Below are positions 1 through 11,100 of a stretch of 64,000 nt of DNA, one piece after another (the first letter of the stretch is position 1; the number at the start of each line of letters is the position of its first letter). The notes beneath the pieces were generated by a model. That model ran no database searches and had not been told where the DNA came from. It saw nothing but the letters and a program-made list of their open reading frames with translations. Made by a program: the position numbers and the translations under genes. Source of the stretch: Rotaria macrura (Eukaryota > Rotifera > Eurotatoria > Philodinida > Philodinidae); the NCBI GenBank assembly GCA_900239685.1, contig OENT01000489.1, positions 43,852 through 107,851 on the forward strand, read 5' to 3'.

Positions 1-1528
1 TTCGACGGAAACATCTGCTGTTCCATAGGTAATTTTATTTCCGACAAACTCGATTTTTGTCAATGTCTACATTAAAACAAAAGAACATGTGTAGATAGAG
101 AGGATACCCATAGAAAACTCAACAGTAATACCTGATTTTTTCTTGATGCATCAGTTAAATATTGTACTCCTACGTCGGTCATTTTATTGAATGAAAGATC
201 CAACACTGACAATGTCTATCAGACGTAACCGTAACGTATATCTAAAGAATTTTTGTTTAATCTTTGAATGACTGATACCTGATTATTTTCGATTGCGTCG
301 GCCAGATACTGTGCTCCTGCATCGCCAATTTTATTCACTCGAAGATCTATGTCTGTTAAGGTCTATACGAATTAAAATTATGACGAGTCCTTATGATAAT
401 TATTTTGAAGTCACCGTACCCGATTGTGTTTTAATGCGTCAGCAAGATATCGTGCACCATCATCTCCAATCTTATTGACTCGAAGATCCAGTTTTTTCAG
501 TGTCTATACGAAAGAATAATATGGGCAAACCTAGAAAATTCGAGTGATATTCAATAATAGTGTTACCTGATTAAGTTTTAATGCATCAGCAATATGTCGT
601 ACTCCTTCATTGTTTGTGTCAGTGCATGATAGTTCGAGGGTTAGCAAGGTCTACGAGAAAAACTGGTGCACATAGATCGATCTGATTGATAGTACGTTCG
701 AAATGAAATTACTTTATTTTTTTGCAGGGCTTCTGCAATATACTTGAAACCTTGCTCGTAAATTGGGTTATACGAGAGATCAAAACATGTTAATGTCTAC
801 GTAAAACGATGGTGAAAATTACATACGTAGAAGGTGAATATAAAATCAGAGAGAGAGAGTGTGTGTAACCTGATTTGTTTGAAGTGCAGTCCCAAGATGT
901 TGAACTCCTTCAGGACCAATTGTGTTGCTAGAAAGATTCAGTGTGTTCAAAGTCTATGCAAAATGATGAATTCATACATAGATAAGGAAATTTTATGTAG
1001 TAAAAATTAGTCTTACTTGATTTGTTCTTATTGTTACAGCTATTGATCGTGCATCAGTTGGACCCAAACGAGCCAATAAATTACTTATCGAATTGTTCGC
1101 CTGACAAAAGTAACATTATAATTATGTTGCAGTAAGAAAGCGTATGATTATTACTTGACTGGTTTGTATTGCTTCAGCAAGATATCGTGCTCCGATATCT
1201 CCGATATTATTTTGAGAAAGTTGCAAATTGGTAAGTGTCTATCATAGTGAATATGATAAAAGTTCTGAAGTCATTATAGCCCGAACAAAAATCTGTTACT
1301 TGATTTTCACGTAACGCTTTGGCTAATTGTCGAGCACCATTTTCTCCTATCAAATTACTTCCTAAGTTCAATGCAAGTAGTGTCTATGAAAATGAATGGT
1401 TTAGATTTGATGAAGTCGAGACGATGAACATGAAACTGGAATACTTTGTTCTCTTGTAGAAGACTGGCTATATGTTGTGCACCTTCATCGCCGAGTTTTT
1501 TTTCTGTAAGATCCAATTTTGTGACGTT
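1..1528 (-). CDS. NOD3/ribonuclease-inhibitor-type leucine-rich-repeat protein, 3' part, one repeat per exon (partial)
   Basis: Thirteen consecutive minus-strand exons each encode one 28-residue LRR of the ribonuclease-inhibitor type (consensus T-L-x-x-L-D-L-S-x-N-x-I-G-D-x-G-A-x-x-L-A-x-A-L-x-x-N-Q). Exons: 1445-1528, 1300-1383, 1155-1238, 1017-1100, 870-953, 713-796, 567-650, 420-503, 279-362, 132-215, and 1-66 cut by the window edge; that is ten full 84-nt exons here plus the partial one. All introns are phase 0 and 62-85 nt long, with GT-AG ends, and all exons are open. The exon at 1017-1100 is the least canonical (it lacks the L-D-L-S core). Such repeats form a curved scaffold for protein binding, and in animals they occur in NLR-type sensors and in NOD3-like proteins that are abundant in rotifers. 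No catalytic domain is visible here. The upstream start is uncertain, and the exon at 3581-3781 has compatible phase. The gene continues beyond position 1. Confidence 0.85.
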
Positions 1529-3580
1529 CTATATTAATAAATTATTTATAGCGAAGAATCATTGATGTTTTCGTTCCGTATTCTTTTTCTGATCCTATCA
1601 GGATGCACTCTACTCTAATGGAGGGATCACTAAATCATGAAGTCAATTGGAAACTACGACATTTCAAGATTTTGGGAGGCTTACAAATGCGTTTAGATCA
1701 ATTTCTTTTCGGATGACAGTGAAATCTTGAAATAAATACATAGACAAGAGAATGTCATGAATTTGATCCGATCGATGTTTTGCCAATGAGACCTTATCTA
1801 ATTCTGATCGATAGCTACAAATTCGCAACTACACCTAGTTGAAAAAGCGATTTTGTTAGAATTCTGGTCCAGAAATAAAAAAATCCCCAGAGAGACAGAA
1901 TGTTGTGGATATTTCTTCGAACGGACAAAACTTGATGACATTTCATTATGTCACATTATTTCTACATATCATTGTAGAGCGCGTATGTATGGTTCAAGTT
2001 TTGGAATGTGCGCATGGAATTTAATTTCTATTGTAGATTTAGATACAGCTGTGGTTGTGATTTGAGGATAACAGAAAAAATCTCATGTGAGTTAAGCTCT
2101 TTATGGTTGCCTACACGACAGTCGTCTTCTCCGTTCGGGTAACTTTCGCTTAGCGCCCTCTGCATTCACGTTATCAAACACACATCCCAGTCCACTCACA
2201 CCCAAAATAGTAGAGATGTCTCGCAAGAGCACATGGTAGGTCGTCAAATTCCTACTGTTGGATTCGAATGTCATTCTGTCTCCTGGATGGCGATAGTATC
2301 AAATTGAAATACAATTGTCGGAATGATTCCATTGCGGAGACCAAAAAGATATTAAAGTTGTCAGAACGATGTGAGATTCTTAAAATGTGTATTCTAATTC
2401 TCTATTTCATACAACAAGTGAGCTTGCATCAAGTTGATTCTTGAATTAGATACAAGAAGTTAAGCCGAGTGATATCGAAATCCTGCGACGAATTTTAAAA
2501 TGTGAGCAAAAGAAAAATTCAAAGTGTGAAGTTGAACAAACTTAATAGAACTGAGATCTTACAATGTTGAGCTCATATTTTGTAACAAGAAATACATCCT
2601 TTGAAACGTTTTAAGATTAGTTTTCTTTCAGAGTTGAATGAAAGAACTCAGTTTGAACAATAAAGTATTAACTGAGATATAATTGAAAAATGTATGGTTC
2701 CTATTCACATCATATGTTATAACCAATAGTATTGTTGCACTTTAGGTGTACATGAACATATTCAGTTTTGTAATAAACAATTACAAAATTGATCGAAACA
2801 AGCAGATGAAGACGTTCAAATCTATGAAACGCTTCACAAGACTATGCCAAGCATCGACAGTTAAAAGAAATGTGTACTCTATGCATTTTCATACATGTGA
2901 TACGATTGAAAGATTATTTTAATCCAACCCGATGTTGGACTTCAGGTATAACCCTATCGGATCGGTTCAGGAGATTTGAAAAATTATCCCTGTGTAGAAC
3001 TCTATTTAGTTATGACACAATATTGACATCAGATAGTTAAATCAAATTTAATTAGTTGAATAATAATTAGCATCGAATGCTAAGAGTAGAGACACGCCCG
3101 AATCCTAGGGTCAATCAAGTTGGATCCCAGCGTAATGTTATGATTGTTCATTAGTGAGCAGAAGTCCAAGAGGATTTCGTCTATAGTATAGAAATTAATG
3201 AAAATATGACGTGATTCCCGTTAGAATGATTTTCCTAGGTCGATCAATGTGTACTATAATGATTGATAGCAGATCATGCTTTGTCTCTATTAAACGGTAC
3301 CCAGGTCGAACAAGCACGATCGTTGACAATACTCATATAGAAAGTCTGTATACGACCTCGGTTTTTCAGGTGGAATTGTACAAGTTTCAATCACTACTTA
3401 AAGCTTGGATATCAGGTTTTACTAATGATCAAAGCAGCCTGACTGGATAGGTTAGTTTGATCTCTAGTAAAACTTAATGTTCATTTAGATTGTACTGTTT
3501 CATCCGTACATAAATGAATTACAATATTTCATTTTATGAATTATAAAAGCGTTATTCTTTTTTTGTTGAAGAAAACTAAC
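1529..3580. other. Non-coding stretch, probable long intron or intergenic DNA
   Basis: No exon with plausible splice sites or recognisable protein was found in either strand. Short open frames at 1853-2065 and 3211-3450 resemble nothing I know and have no codon-use support. Confidence 0.4.
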
Positions 3581-3781
3581 CTGATCATGAATATTTATAC
3601 CAATATCGGGTAAATTGTTTTTGCAAAATTCACAAGTAATAGTTGTCGTCGGGAGTGCTATGCTAGACGAGAGTTGAGTTAGAAGTGTATCTATTTTTGG
3701 AAGTGAATTCGATTGGCTAGAAGAAGAATTCTGTGTTTCCCGTGACCTGTTGTTTTTTATGATACTGGGATCGAACGTTGT
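3581..3781 (-). CDS. Probable zinc-finger exon, possibly an upstream exon of the LRR gene
   Basis: A 201-nt open block between a good acceptor (TTATTGTAG) and a donor (GTTAGT) on the minus strand, phase 0 at both ends. It encodes a serine/asparagine-rich linker and then C-E-F-C followed by L-P and a histidine, resembling the start of TRAF/XAF1-type fingers (C-x2-C...L-P...H), although the next zinc ligand is not in this exon. Phase and strand would allow splicing to the first LRR exon at 1528 across a 2.05 kb intron, but no transcript evidence is available. It could also belong to a gene of its own. No start exon was found between it and the kinase gene. Confidence 0.45.
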
Positions 3782-4399
3782 CTACAATAAAAAAAAATAG
3801 ATATGCAATTGTTTTACTTTCTTTTATCTTGTTTTTTTTGGTTAACAAAAATTTTCATTCGATTCTATTATATCGCTAAATAAGATTCGAATAAATTTAT
3901 TAAATTTATAATAAATAATATTCAGAGGAAATTTATTGTCGAAATTTTCGAGGAAAAAAAACTTTGTTTTCATTAATCAATTGTAGTTATGCAGATAGGA
4001 ATCTTCCTCATGTTATAAAATACAAAGAATGTAATAATCAAAACAATGAACTTTTTTCGAGTTGCTTCTTAGTAACGACTTTCAATATTTTGATTGTAGA
4101 TTGTTTCATTTCATGAATATCTCTTGAAATTTAACTAGCAGAAGATTTTACAAATTATAAACACTGTAAATATTAAAAACTACAATCCTATTTTATTGTC
4201 TATTTTTCATGATTAATGCAATGGATTTTATATTTCCAATGGAAGCTTCATGTTTGAAGTTCTGAATAGGATAGTTTTCTGCTGGATAGATTACTACTTA
4301 TCAAATCGATTCAACATACCACTGGATATTTCGTGGAATTGTTTTCAATATTACTCGAACTACATACAAAGAAAAGATATTCATCAGTAATGATAAATC
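3782..4399. other. Intergenic AT-rich DNA
   Basis: Holds the kinase 3' flank. A 40-nt block at about 4320-4359 on the minus strand has acceptor and donor-like borders but reads stops in useful frames; I see no gene. Confidence 0.4.
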
Positions 4400-5527
4400 C
4401 TATTGAATTTCTCTGATTTCATACATAATCGTTGATCGTACTTGCAGTCCTGAAAGTGAATCTTTTAGCATTTTGAATGTTGGACGATCTTCTGGTTTTA
4501 GACGCCAGCAGCTAATAATTATATTCCACAATGATTCATCACAATTCTCTGGTTGACTTAACAGTTCGCCTGCTAGTTTACGTCGACGAACTTCATGATC
4601 ATCTACATTAGTTGCATAAGGTACTTGCCCTCGAGAACAAGCTTCCCACATGAGAACACCCATTGAATAAACATCTGATTTCTCAGAATAATTCGATTGA
4701 CCTGCACTTAGAAGAATTTCCGGTGCAGCATATCGCAAAGGAATGACGACAAGAGTTGTCGCTGTTACGTTACCAACAACTGAATACAATGTACTAGCAC
4801 GTGTTAAACCAAAATCAGTTAATTTGACGAGATTCTGTTGTGGATCAGCATCATTAAATCGAAAAACAAGTACGTTACGACAAGCTAAATCACCATGTAC
4901 AATATAATAATCAGCTAGATATGTCATTGCATCAATAATTTGTAAAAATATTTCTATTAAAACTACTTGTGATGGTTGAAATTCATTTTCTCTTAGAAGT
5001 CGTGCAAGATCACCTTCGTTTGCATATTCCTGTATGAGCATAAGAGAATCAGAATCATTTTCAACCATACCATAGGTATGCACAATATGAGGATGACTAC
5101 CAAGTTGAACATAGAATGACGCTTCTCGACTTGCCTTAGCTCCGTCGATATTAAGTAGAACTGCATCTGGACCACGTTTTGATATCCATTCAGCTTTATA
5201 TATAGTTTTACCAGGCGTATGAAAAATTGGTTGTCGTTGTGATTTTTTAATATCAACGTTAAGCTTGAATACAAAATGTTTTTGCGATAATGATGTCGTA
5301 AATTCATCAATTAATTGTTTTACAGTATTGTTGGGTCGTAAGGAATCGACAGTCATTGGTTCACGTGTATTCGGGCTTGTACCATTCCTGTTCAACCATT
5401 CTGTAATAGCACTCCGTTCGTATGTATGACCATCTGAACCAATAACTGGATCTCGAAACAGTTCACAAGTAATAGAACATTTTAATGTATCCGTATTTGA
5501 AATCCCAAACATATTCATTTTGCTCAT
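4400..5527 (-). CDS. U-box/tyrosine-kinase-like fusion protein, probable pseudokinase
   Basis: Single-exon gene of 375 aa. Residues about 14-78 form a U-box (C-S-I-T-C-E-L-F-R-D-P-V, then H-T-Y-E-R, then N-T-R), the E2-binding fold of ubiquitin ligases. Residues about 103-362 form a protein kinase domain: H-G-D-L-A-C-R-N at 211-218 with D213 and N218 present, D-F-G at 238-240, A-P-E at 268-270, D-V-Y-S-M-G-V and R-P-T-F. The glycine loop is reduced to one glycine (T-P-G-K), and the lysine of the V-A-x-K motif is asparagine (V-L-L-N, N126); the HRD arginine is glycine. ATP use is therefore doubtful and a scaffold role in ubiquitination is plausible. The start is the first ATG after an acceptor (TTTTCTAG at 5554-5555). 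U-box plus kinase fusions are familiar from plants; I know of none typical of animals. It lies 620 nt upstream of the zinc-finger exon on the same strand. Confidence 0.85.
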   Translation of the reverse strand: MSKMNMFGISNTDTLKCSITCELFRDPVIGSDGHTYERSAITEWLNRNGTSPNTREPMTVDSLRPNNTVKQLIDEFTTSLSQKHFVFKLNVDIKKSQRQPIFHTPGKTIYKAEWISKRGPDAVLLNIDGAKASREASFYVQLGSHPHIVHTYGMVENDSDSLMLIQEYANEGDLARLLRENEFQPSQVVLIEIFLQIIDAMTYLADYYIVHGDLACRNVLVFRFNDADPQQNLVKLTDFGLTRASTLYSVVGNVTATTLVVIPLRYAAPEILLSAGQSNYSEKSDVYSMGVLMWEACSRGQVPYATNVDDHEVRRRKLAGELLSQPENCDESLWNIIISCWRLKPEDRPTFKMLKDSLSGLQVRSTIMYEIREIQ

Positions 5528-7120
5528 TGATATCGCCGATCAAAAATGCAAACCTAGAAAATAAATAAAATCGTGCATGTTGGAAAAAACCACGATATTA
5601 ATCATTGACAAATGGTGACATATTTGAAGACGAAACGTACGAATCAACATGTCAACATTGACTGTAGAGACTCTACGGGACTCCTTAGTTTATTTAGGTG
5701 AAAATTGGACATTTTTTGAAATCCTCCTCTACTAAAAGGAAGAAGAAGCAAGAGTGTTTGCGATATGTATTTCACTCATTGTGTTAAGGAGTTTATTCAA
5801 AGAAAGACTACTGTAAATACCATTGAAAATCTTATCAATACATATATTCTTTCACATTTTCCATCAGATTATTTTGAGAACCATACGTTTCACTGGATAA
5901 AAGTGAATCACGAAAATGTATTGTTGCTGCCTAAAAAATTCTTTTCACTTGATCGAAGTATTTCACAATCATTTTATGCATGAATTCTTATATATGGGTG
6001 AAGTCTTTCCCAATAGTATGAATTTGAAACTTCTACACTAACGGATAAAGAATTGATTGTCATGGTATTGCTAAGTTAGAATGGCACTTTGAAAAACAAG
6101 AACATGTCAGTTTTTCAACAAAATATCTAAGAATAAATTCTTTACACATCCAAGAAGATATGATTCTGACCCCGACAGGGCTGGGGCCCTGACCAAGACC
6201 GAAAACTGTTGGTCCCGCTCATGTCTACATGCAAGTCAATGAGTCTCTTCCATCCTATGAAAGAATCGATATCGACACTGGCACTATAAGATAGCAGCAA
6301 TCATTGAGATTCTAGTGAATGCATCCATAGTAACTTTTGAGGAAAATATTAACTTAACGGGCTATCAAAATTAATTCATTAGGAATAGTGAACTTCTTCG
6401 TTCAGACTGATTTTATATATTTTGTGGTGTTTAAAAGAGCATCTCAGATTGTAGTTTATTCTCAGGTCGAGAAGTAATGACCAAGTGCTTCCTACAAGAA
6501 AACGCCGGTAATCGATAGAGCACGGAGATTTTCCTGCAGCATGTGATGAACGGGAACGATCAATCTGGATTGCACAACTATGCAATCATGACTGCAATAG
6601 CTCAGAATATATTTAGTTTTGAAAAATTTTCAATACATTTTTCGAATAGTCGCACTAATAATTAATTTTCTTTCTAATCATTTGACTTACTGTACGTCGT
6701 AAGATAGGGTACATTCATATTATTGAATTTGAATACATTTTCGCTTGATGGAATAGTTTCTTGTGATGAGTTACCCGTGTGACTTTCGAATTCATCGTCC
6801 ATAACAAATTATAAACATAAATAATGAGAGAAAGCCGAAGTAAAATAAAGTTGATAACAACCTAAAACATCTACAGTTCTTACAGCTACGAAACCTCAAA
6901 TAAATACTGAAACTCCTTGGATTTACATTAGTTTTTACTTGTTGAGATTATTATGAGGATAGTCTGAACTATTGTATTTGTAATATAATTTATATACCTA
7001 TTTCCTATTAGGTTTGAATTCATAATTCACGGAAGTCAATCACTGTTGATTTGATGCAAGGCACTGTTTTGTAAGGGCAAGTGTACGATAGGCCTTCTTG
7101 CAAGAAGTAAACAGTGCTTT
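5528..7120. other. Intergenic DNA, no gene recognised
   Basis: AT-rich, except for a short GC-rich self-complementary spot near 6185 (GGGCTGGGGCCC). The 72-codon frame at 5765-5983 has no recognisable similarity. Only the leader acceptor of the kinase gene near 5555 is supported. Confidence 0.4.
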
Positions 7121-7576
7121 TGTGTACTCAAAAAATGAGTACGCTCTAGAATTGGACCATGTGTCCGGCCATTTACATGATAACTCTTTACAAATACATT
7201 CGATTGAGCTGAAATTTTGTACACAGAATTTTCTCATAAATATCTCGGTCGAGTTCGAAGATGAGAAGGATACGGCAAGAAATGGTTGAGTGATCGAAAA
7301 AATTGTCATTTTTCACAGAACAATCCCTGATGTAGGGTACAGGGATTTTTTTCTCAGAATTATCCACAACGTATATAAATCGACTCAGTTTTTAACGCTG
7401 ATTCTGAATCTGATATTAGTTTTGAACTAAATCACAGCTTTCTAACAAAACATTGGTTGAAAAAAGGTCTCAAAATGCACAAAAACTGCATCTAGAAACG
7501 AAATTGGATAGATATGTCTGAGATGACCAGTAGTTTTGGAGTTTCCNGGACTTAAGTCCGAAGTTTTCACATTTAT
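7121..7576 (+). mobile_element. Dispersed non-autonomous element, family A, copy 1 (contains N, internally truncated)
   Basis: Starts TGTGTACTCAAAAAATGAGT and shares nearly all of its sequence with copies at 12543 and 40186. An N at 7547 stands where the other copies carry about 90 extra bases, including the inverted partner of the start, so this copy is either deleted or mis-assembled. It ends with the conserved GGACTTAAGTCC hairpin and TTTTCACATTTAT tail. No protein is encoded. Confidence 0.8.
7547..7547. other. Single N in assembly, inside repeat copy
   Basis: Ambiguous base at the point where this copy lacks about 90 bases present in the other two copies. It probably marks a join made in repetitive sequence. 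Confidence 0.7.
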
Positions 7577-8104
7577 TTTAATGTTGAATATAATCAAGAA
7601 AAAGTCTCATATTAGACTGTTGATTCAAAATATACGTGTTGAATTGTCAGATCTGTTCTTAATTTTTTTTTTGTATTGATTCATTCTGATAATGTAAAAT
7701 AAGACCTCCAATAAATTTCATCTGTAAAGTGATAAAATCACGACAGAAATTATCCAAAAAGCAAGTAATAAAATTGTTCACGTCTCGATAGAAGATTTCC
7801 GATACGATTCGTATGTTACCTGTTATAATACAGCAGAACTTGTGCTAGATTTAACTGAGTTAAAATATGATTTTAATGAAAAAGCATTCTCTATTCTTTC
7901 TTTTTATAAAAGAAAAATTAAAACATTCTCGGATATGACAATATCACATGTAAACAAGATTCTTGTTTAAGAGAAAAAAACCACCATTTTCACCAAAAGT
8001 AGAATGACAACAGAACAATATTAAATTAGATCCCAAAAGACAATCTTTTAAGGAATGAGATTCAAGAATTAATCTTCATAGATAGAAAAATAAGGCTCAG
8101 ATAT
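7577..8104. other. 3' flank of WDR24, intergenic
   Basis: No coding signal. On the minus strand an AATAAA overlaps the WDR24 stop codon region (8097-8106) and could serve as poly(A) signal. Confidence 0.4.
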
Positions 8105-11100
8105 TTATTTACGACCATTCTGATTGTCAAAATATTGACATCGATGACCGCAACCATATGGACATTCATCGTGTGTTTTAAACCATTTACAAATATGTTC
8201 TAGATGACCACCATGAGAACAAACGCCACAAAATGAAAATAGACCACGACACGGTATTCGACTACAATTAAAAGAAAAACCCAAAACAATCTTCATAGGA
8301 ATAAAAACGATTGAATGAATTCAACCAACCAAATCGAACATCGAATATCTTTGGTTGCAGGCGTAAAAGTTTTACTCGTAGAAGATGTCGTAGGCGATGG
8401 CAGTGTTGGGGTACGTTTGAATGTTGGAGATTGTACAGCAAATATTATTGTACCATCGAATTCATTTGGATTATAACTAAGTGGAATTCCTTCATTTTCT
8501 ATGCAATGTTTGGTTACTTGTTTAGCTTTTACAAATAAACGCATTTTTTGTAGTAATTCTAAAGAATATAATCAATTATTTAGTATTAGAATCATCAAAA
8601 TATCATCTATACCAATATATGTAACAAGCCATTGTAAATGTACTCCATTGAATAATTCAATAAGTTTACGTTCGTTTAATTGTGGATACAATGCTAGAAG
8701 AAGATGAATTGTAACTTGCAGTTCATTCTAAATAAATATTTTCAAAAGAAAAAATATTCCACAGTTTTATTATTGTTGATGACTTACATTTTCAACATAG
8801 TAGATGAGTGTTTGTCGAATAATATCGTCAAAATTTAACGAATTTATTTCCATCGTTGGACAATAACTTTCATCAATAGTGAAAAATTTCTGCGCATCAC
8901 AAAGTGTATTCACATTCATAGAGGTTTGCACATTACAATGATTACTAGAATAGATTGACAGACAATGTTACGAACGATCATTTGAATGTCAAAGTACCCG
9001 ATCAATGATATTAGAATGTGCACAAGAAAGAACGATAGTCGAATACATGCCTATTGTGAAATACGATCTGAAAGTAGTCGCGAGATATGAAAGATTGTAA
9101 GCGCAATCCCTGCTGAATTAAAATGTGGGACACTGTGTAGCTATTGTTACGAGTTCTCAAAAAGAAACTGACCTGTTTATCTATACTGGATAGAGAGAGA
9201 GAGAGAGCTTCGGATTCAAGTTTTTATGGACCCGTTCCAAGTCGGATTCTGGCTCGTGGTGCTTTTTGCCAATATCTGGTACCCTTTGTGCATATGGACG
9301 AATGAAAGATCAAGGTTCTACCTATTTATTGGTTGATCTCAGATTAAAATTTGATGAGCAGCTACTTCTTCCTGTTTCCTTGTTCATCATGCGATGCTTA
9401 ATAAATTATATGTCTTTGCTTCACTGAGAAGAACATTATGTTAAACAAAAAAAAGAAGATTGAACAATTAATTGATGAATAAAATTCGTCATTGGCATTG
9501 AATGCAAACTGGGTATGAAGATTAATGTACAATGGGTGTGGACCCATCCCCGCAGTTCCCTAATACTGGGGCACACTTCTTCATCATTGCTTATGTAGCA
9601 GTATCAAGCTTTAAGAAGAAAATATGTCATGTACATTCTTATTAGATGTCAGTTACAAATGATCTCCGATAGTCCTGTGAAACCATCACGTCACGTTATG
9701 TCATGGGTGCAAATTTGCACCCTATATACTTCGACACTGCTTTTAAATCGTATTTCAAAAAATATTTGGATGACTCGATATGTTTCCAATGCCTCCATGA
9801 CAAGTCCACCTGGTGCCCAGTCGTGCCTCACACTGGTGCATCCTTAGCATTACAGCTATAAGGATTTCGGCCTGTATTGAGATTAGACTACGTTATCGTC
9901 GTTCCAATCTTTCGACTTTCAACAAACTTCTATGTAACTGTATTTTTTCAGGAAAATTCAATCTTCTAATTTCTACAACTTTGGACATTACTTAGTATCA
10001 CTAGATAAAAATTCTTAGAGACTCGAGACGGAGTAGGTAGACATGTATCCTCATCTGTTAAAGTTTGAAAAAAAAACATGATTAGCAATCTGTGTCAATA
10101 ACATTCATAACACGACCAGATTTAAATCTTGTACTTCAATTCCAATCATTGATGTCTACCATCACATAACAAATATAACTTACTTTTGGTGATCATTCTT
10201 ATGTCCCATTTCATCATCGTCATTAATGACGATTACTTCAGTCAATTGACGACTCGTTTCTTTGAAGGAAAGATCACCCCAATCTCCATCTGTATTAATT
10301 ACGGATGATGGTTCATACGGTGTAGGTAGCAAAGACAATGAATCTGGTCTGAATTCAGTATCGATCTAATATTTCAAAAACAAAAAGAAACAACAATCTT
10401 AGAGATTTTCACTATATAATTTCATTCTTAAAGTTTACATCATTATCATATAACGCATCGTTACCATTGCCGTTACTCAATACATCGTCAGGTGTAATAA
10501 AGATGATATCATCTGTGAGCACATCACGAACAATATACGAATCTGTGTCGTCGATCATTTCTTGAACAAAAGTAAACATCATTTTAATATTAGATGAATA
10601 AATGTCTAATGATAATAAGCGTTCAACTTGTTTCTTATGTAAATAGAAAATATGAATATCGATGGAGAAAAGTCCCTTCGAGAAGATTTCGAATAGATCT
10701 TAATATACAACTATCCGATCAAATACTAGACTAGAAGATATTTAGAAAATGTTCAAGTCTCATGAATAATATGTCCTACAGTCAAACCAATAAAATAGGT
10801 CGACTATAATAATTGTCAAAATTTTCAGTATACATCTGTAATCATTCATATTTATAGAAGAAGATTCGTCTCATTTTCTGACTTATAAATCATTGAATTA
10901 CTTCGTTGACACTTCTACTCCAATAAACAATGGTGTTATCAATCGTTACTGAATATCATATTCATGTTACCCTAAACATAAGATTCAACAAAAAATCTCG
11001 TTATTTCATTTGATCATCTCATACGATTCACACAAATATAATTGAATCTTATATTCTATCCATTCTTGCAGATACTGTCATCGCTATTTGGATTAGGTTA

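Noticed and set aside
1-1528. Regular 84-base repeats with spacers as a CRISPR-like array
   Set aside because: The repeats are diverged LRR-coding exons separated by GT-AG introns in an animal genome.
4993-5310. 105-codon frame antisense-shifted inside the kinase gene
   Set aside because: Overlaps the conserved U-box/kinase frame on the same strand and has no similarity of its own.
5765-5983. 72-codon plus-strand frame
   Set aside because: No recognisable domain, AT-driven composition, no neighbouring exons with matching phase.
7036-7309. Overlapping frames on both strands
   Set aside because: They lie within repeat family A, whose other copies do not keep the frames open.
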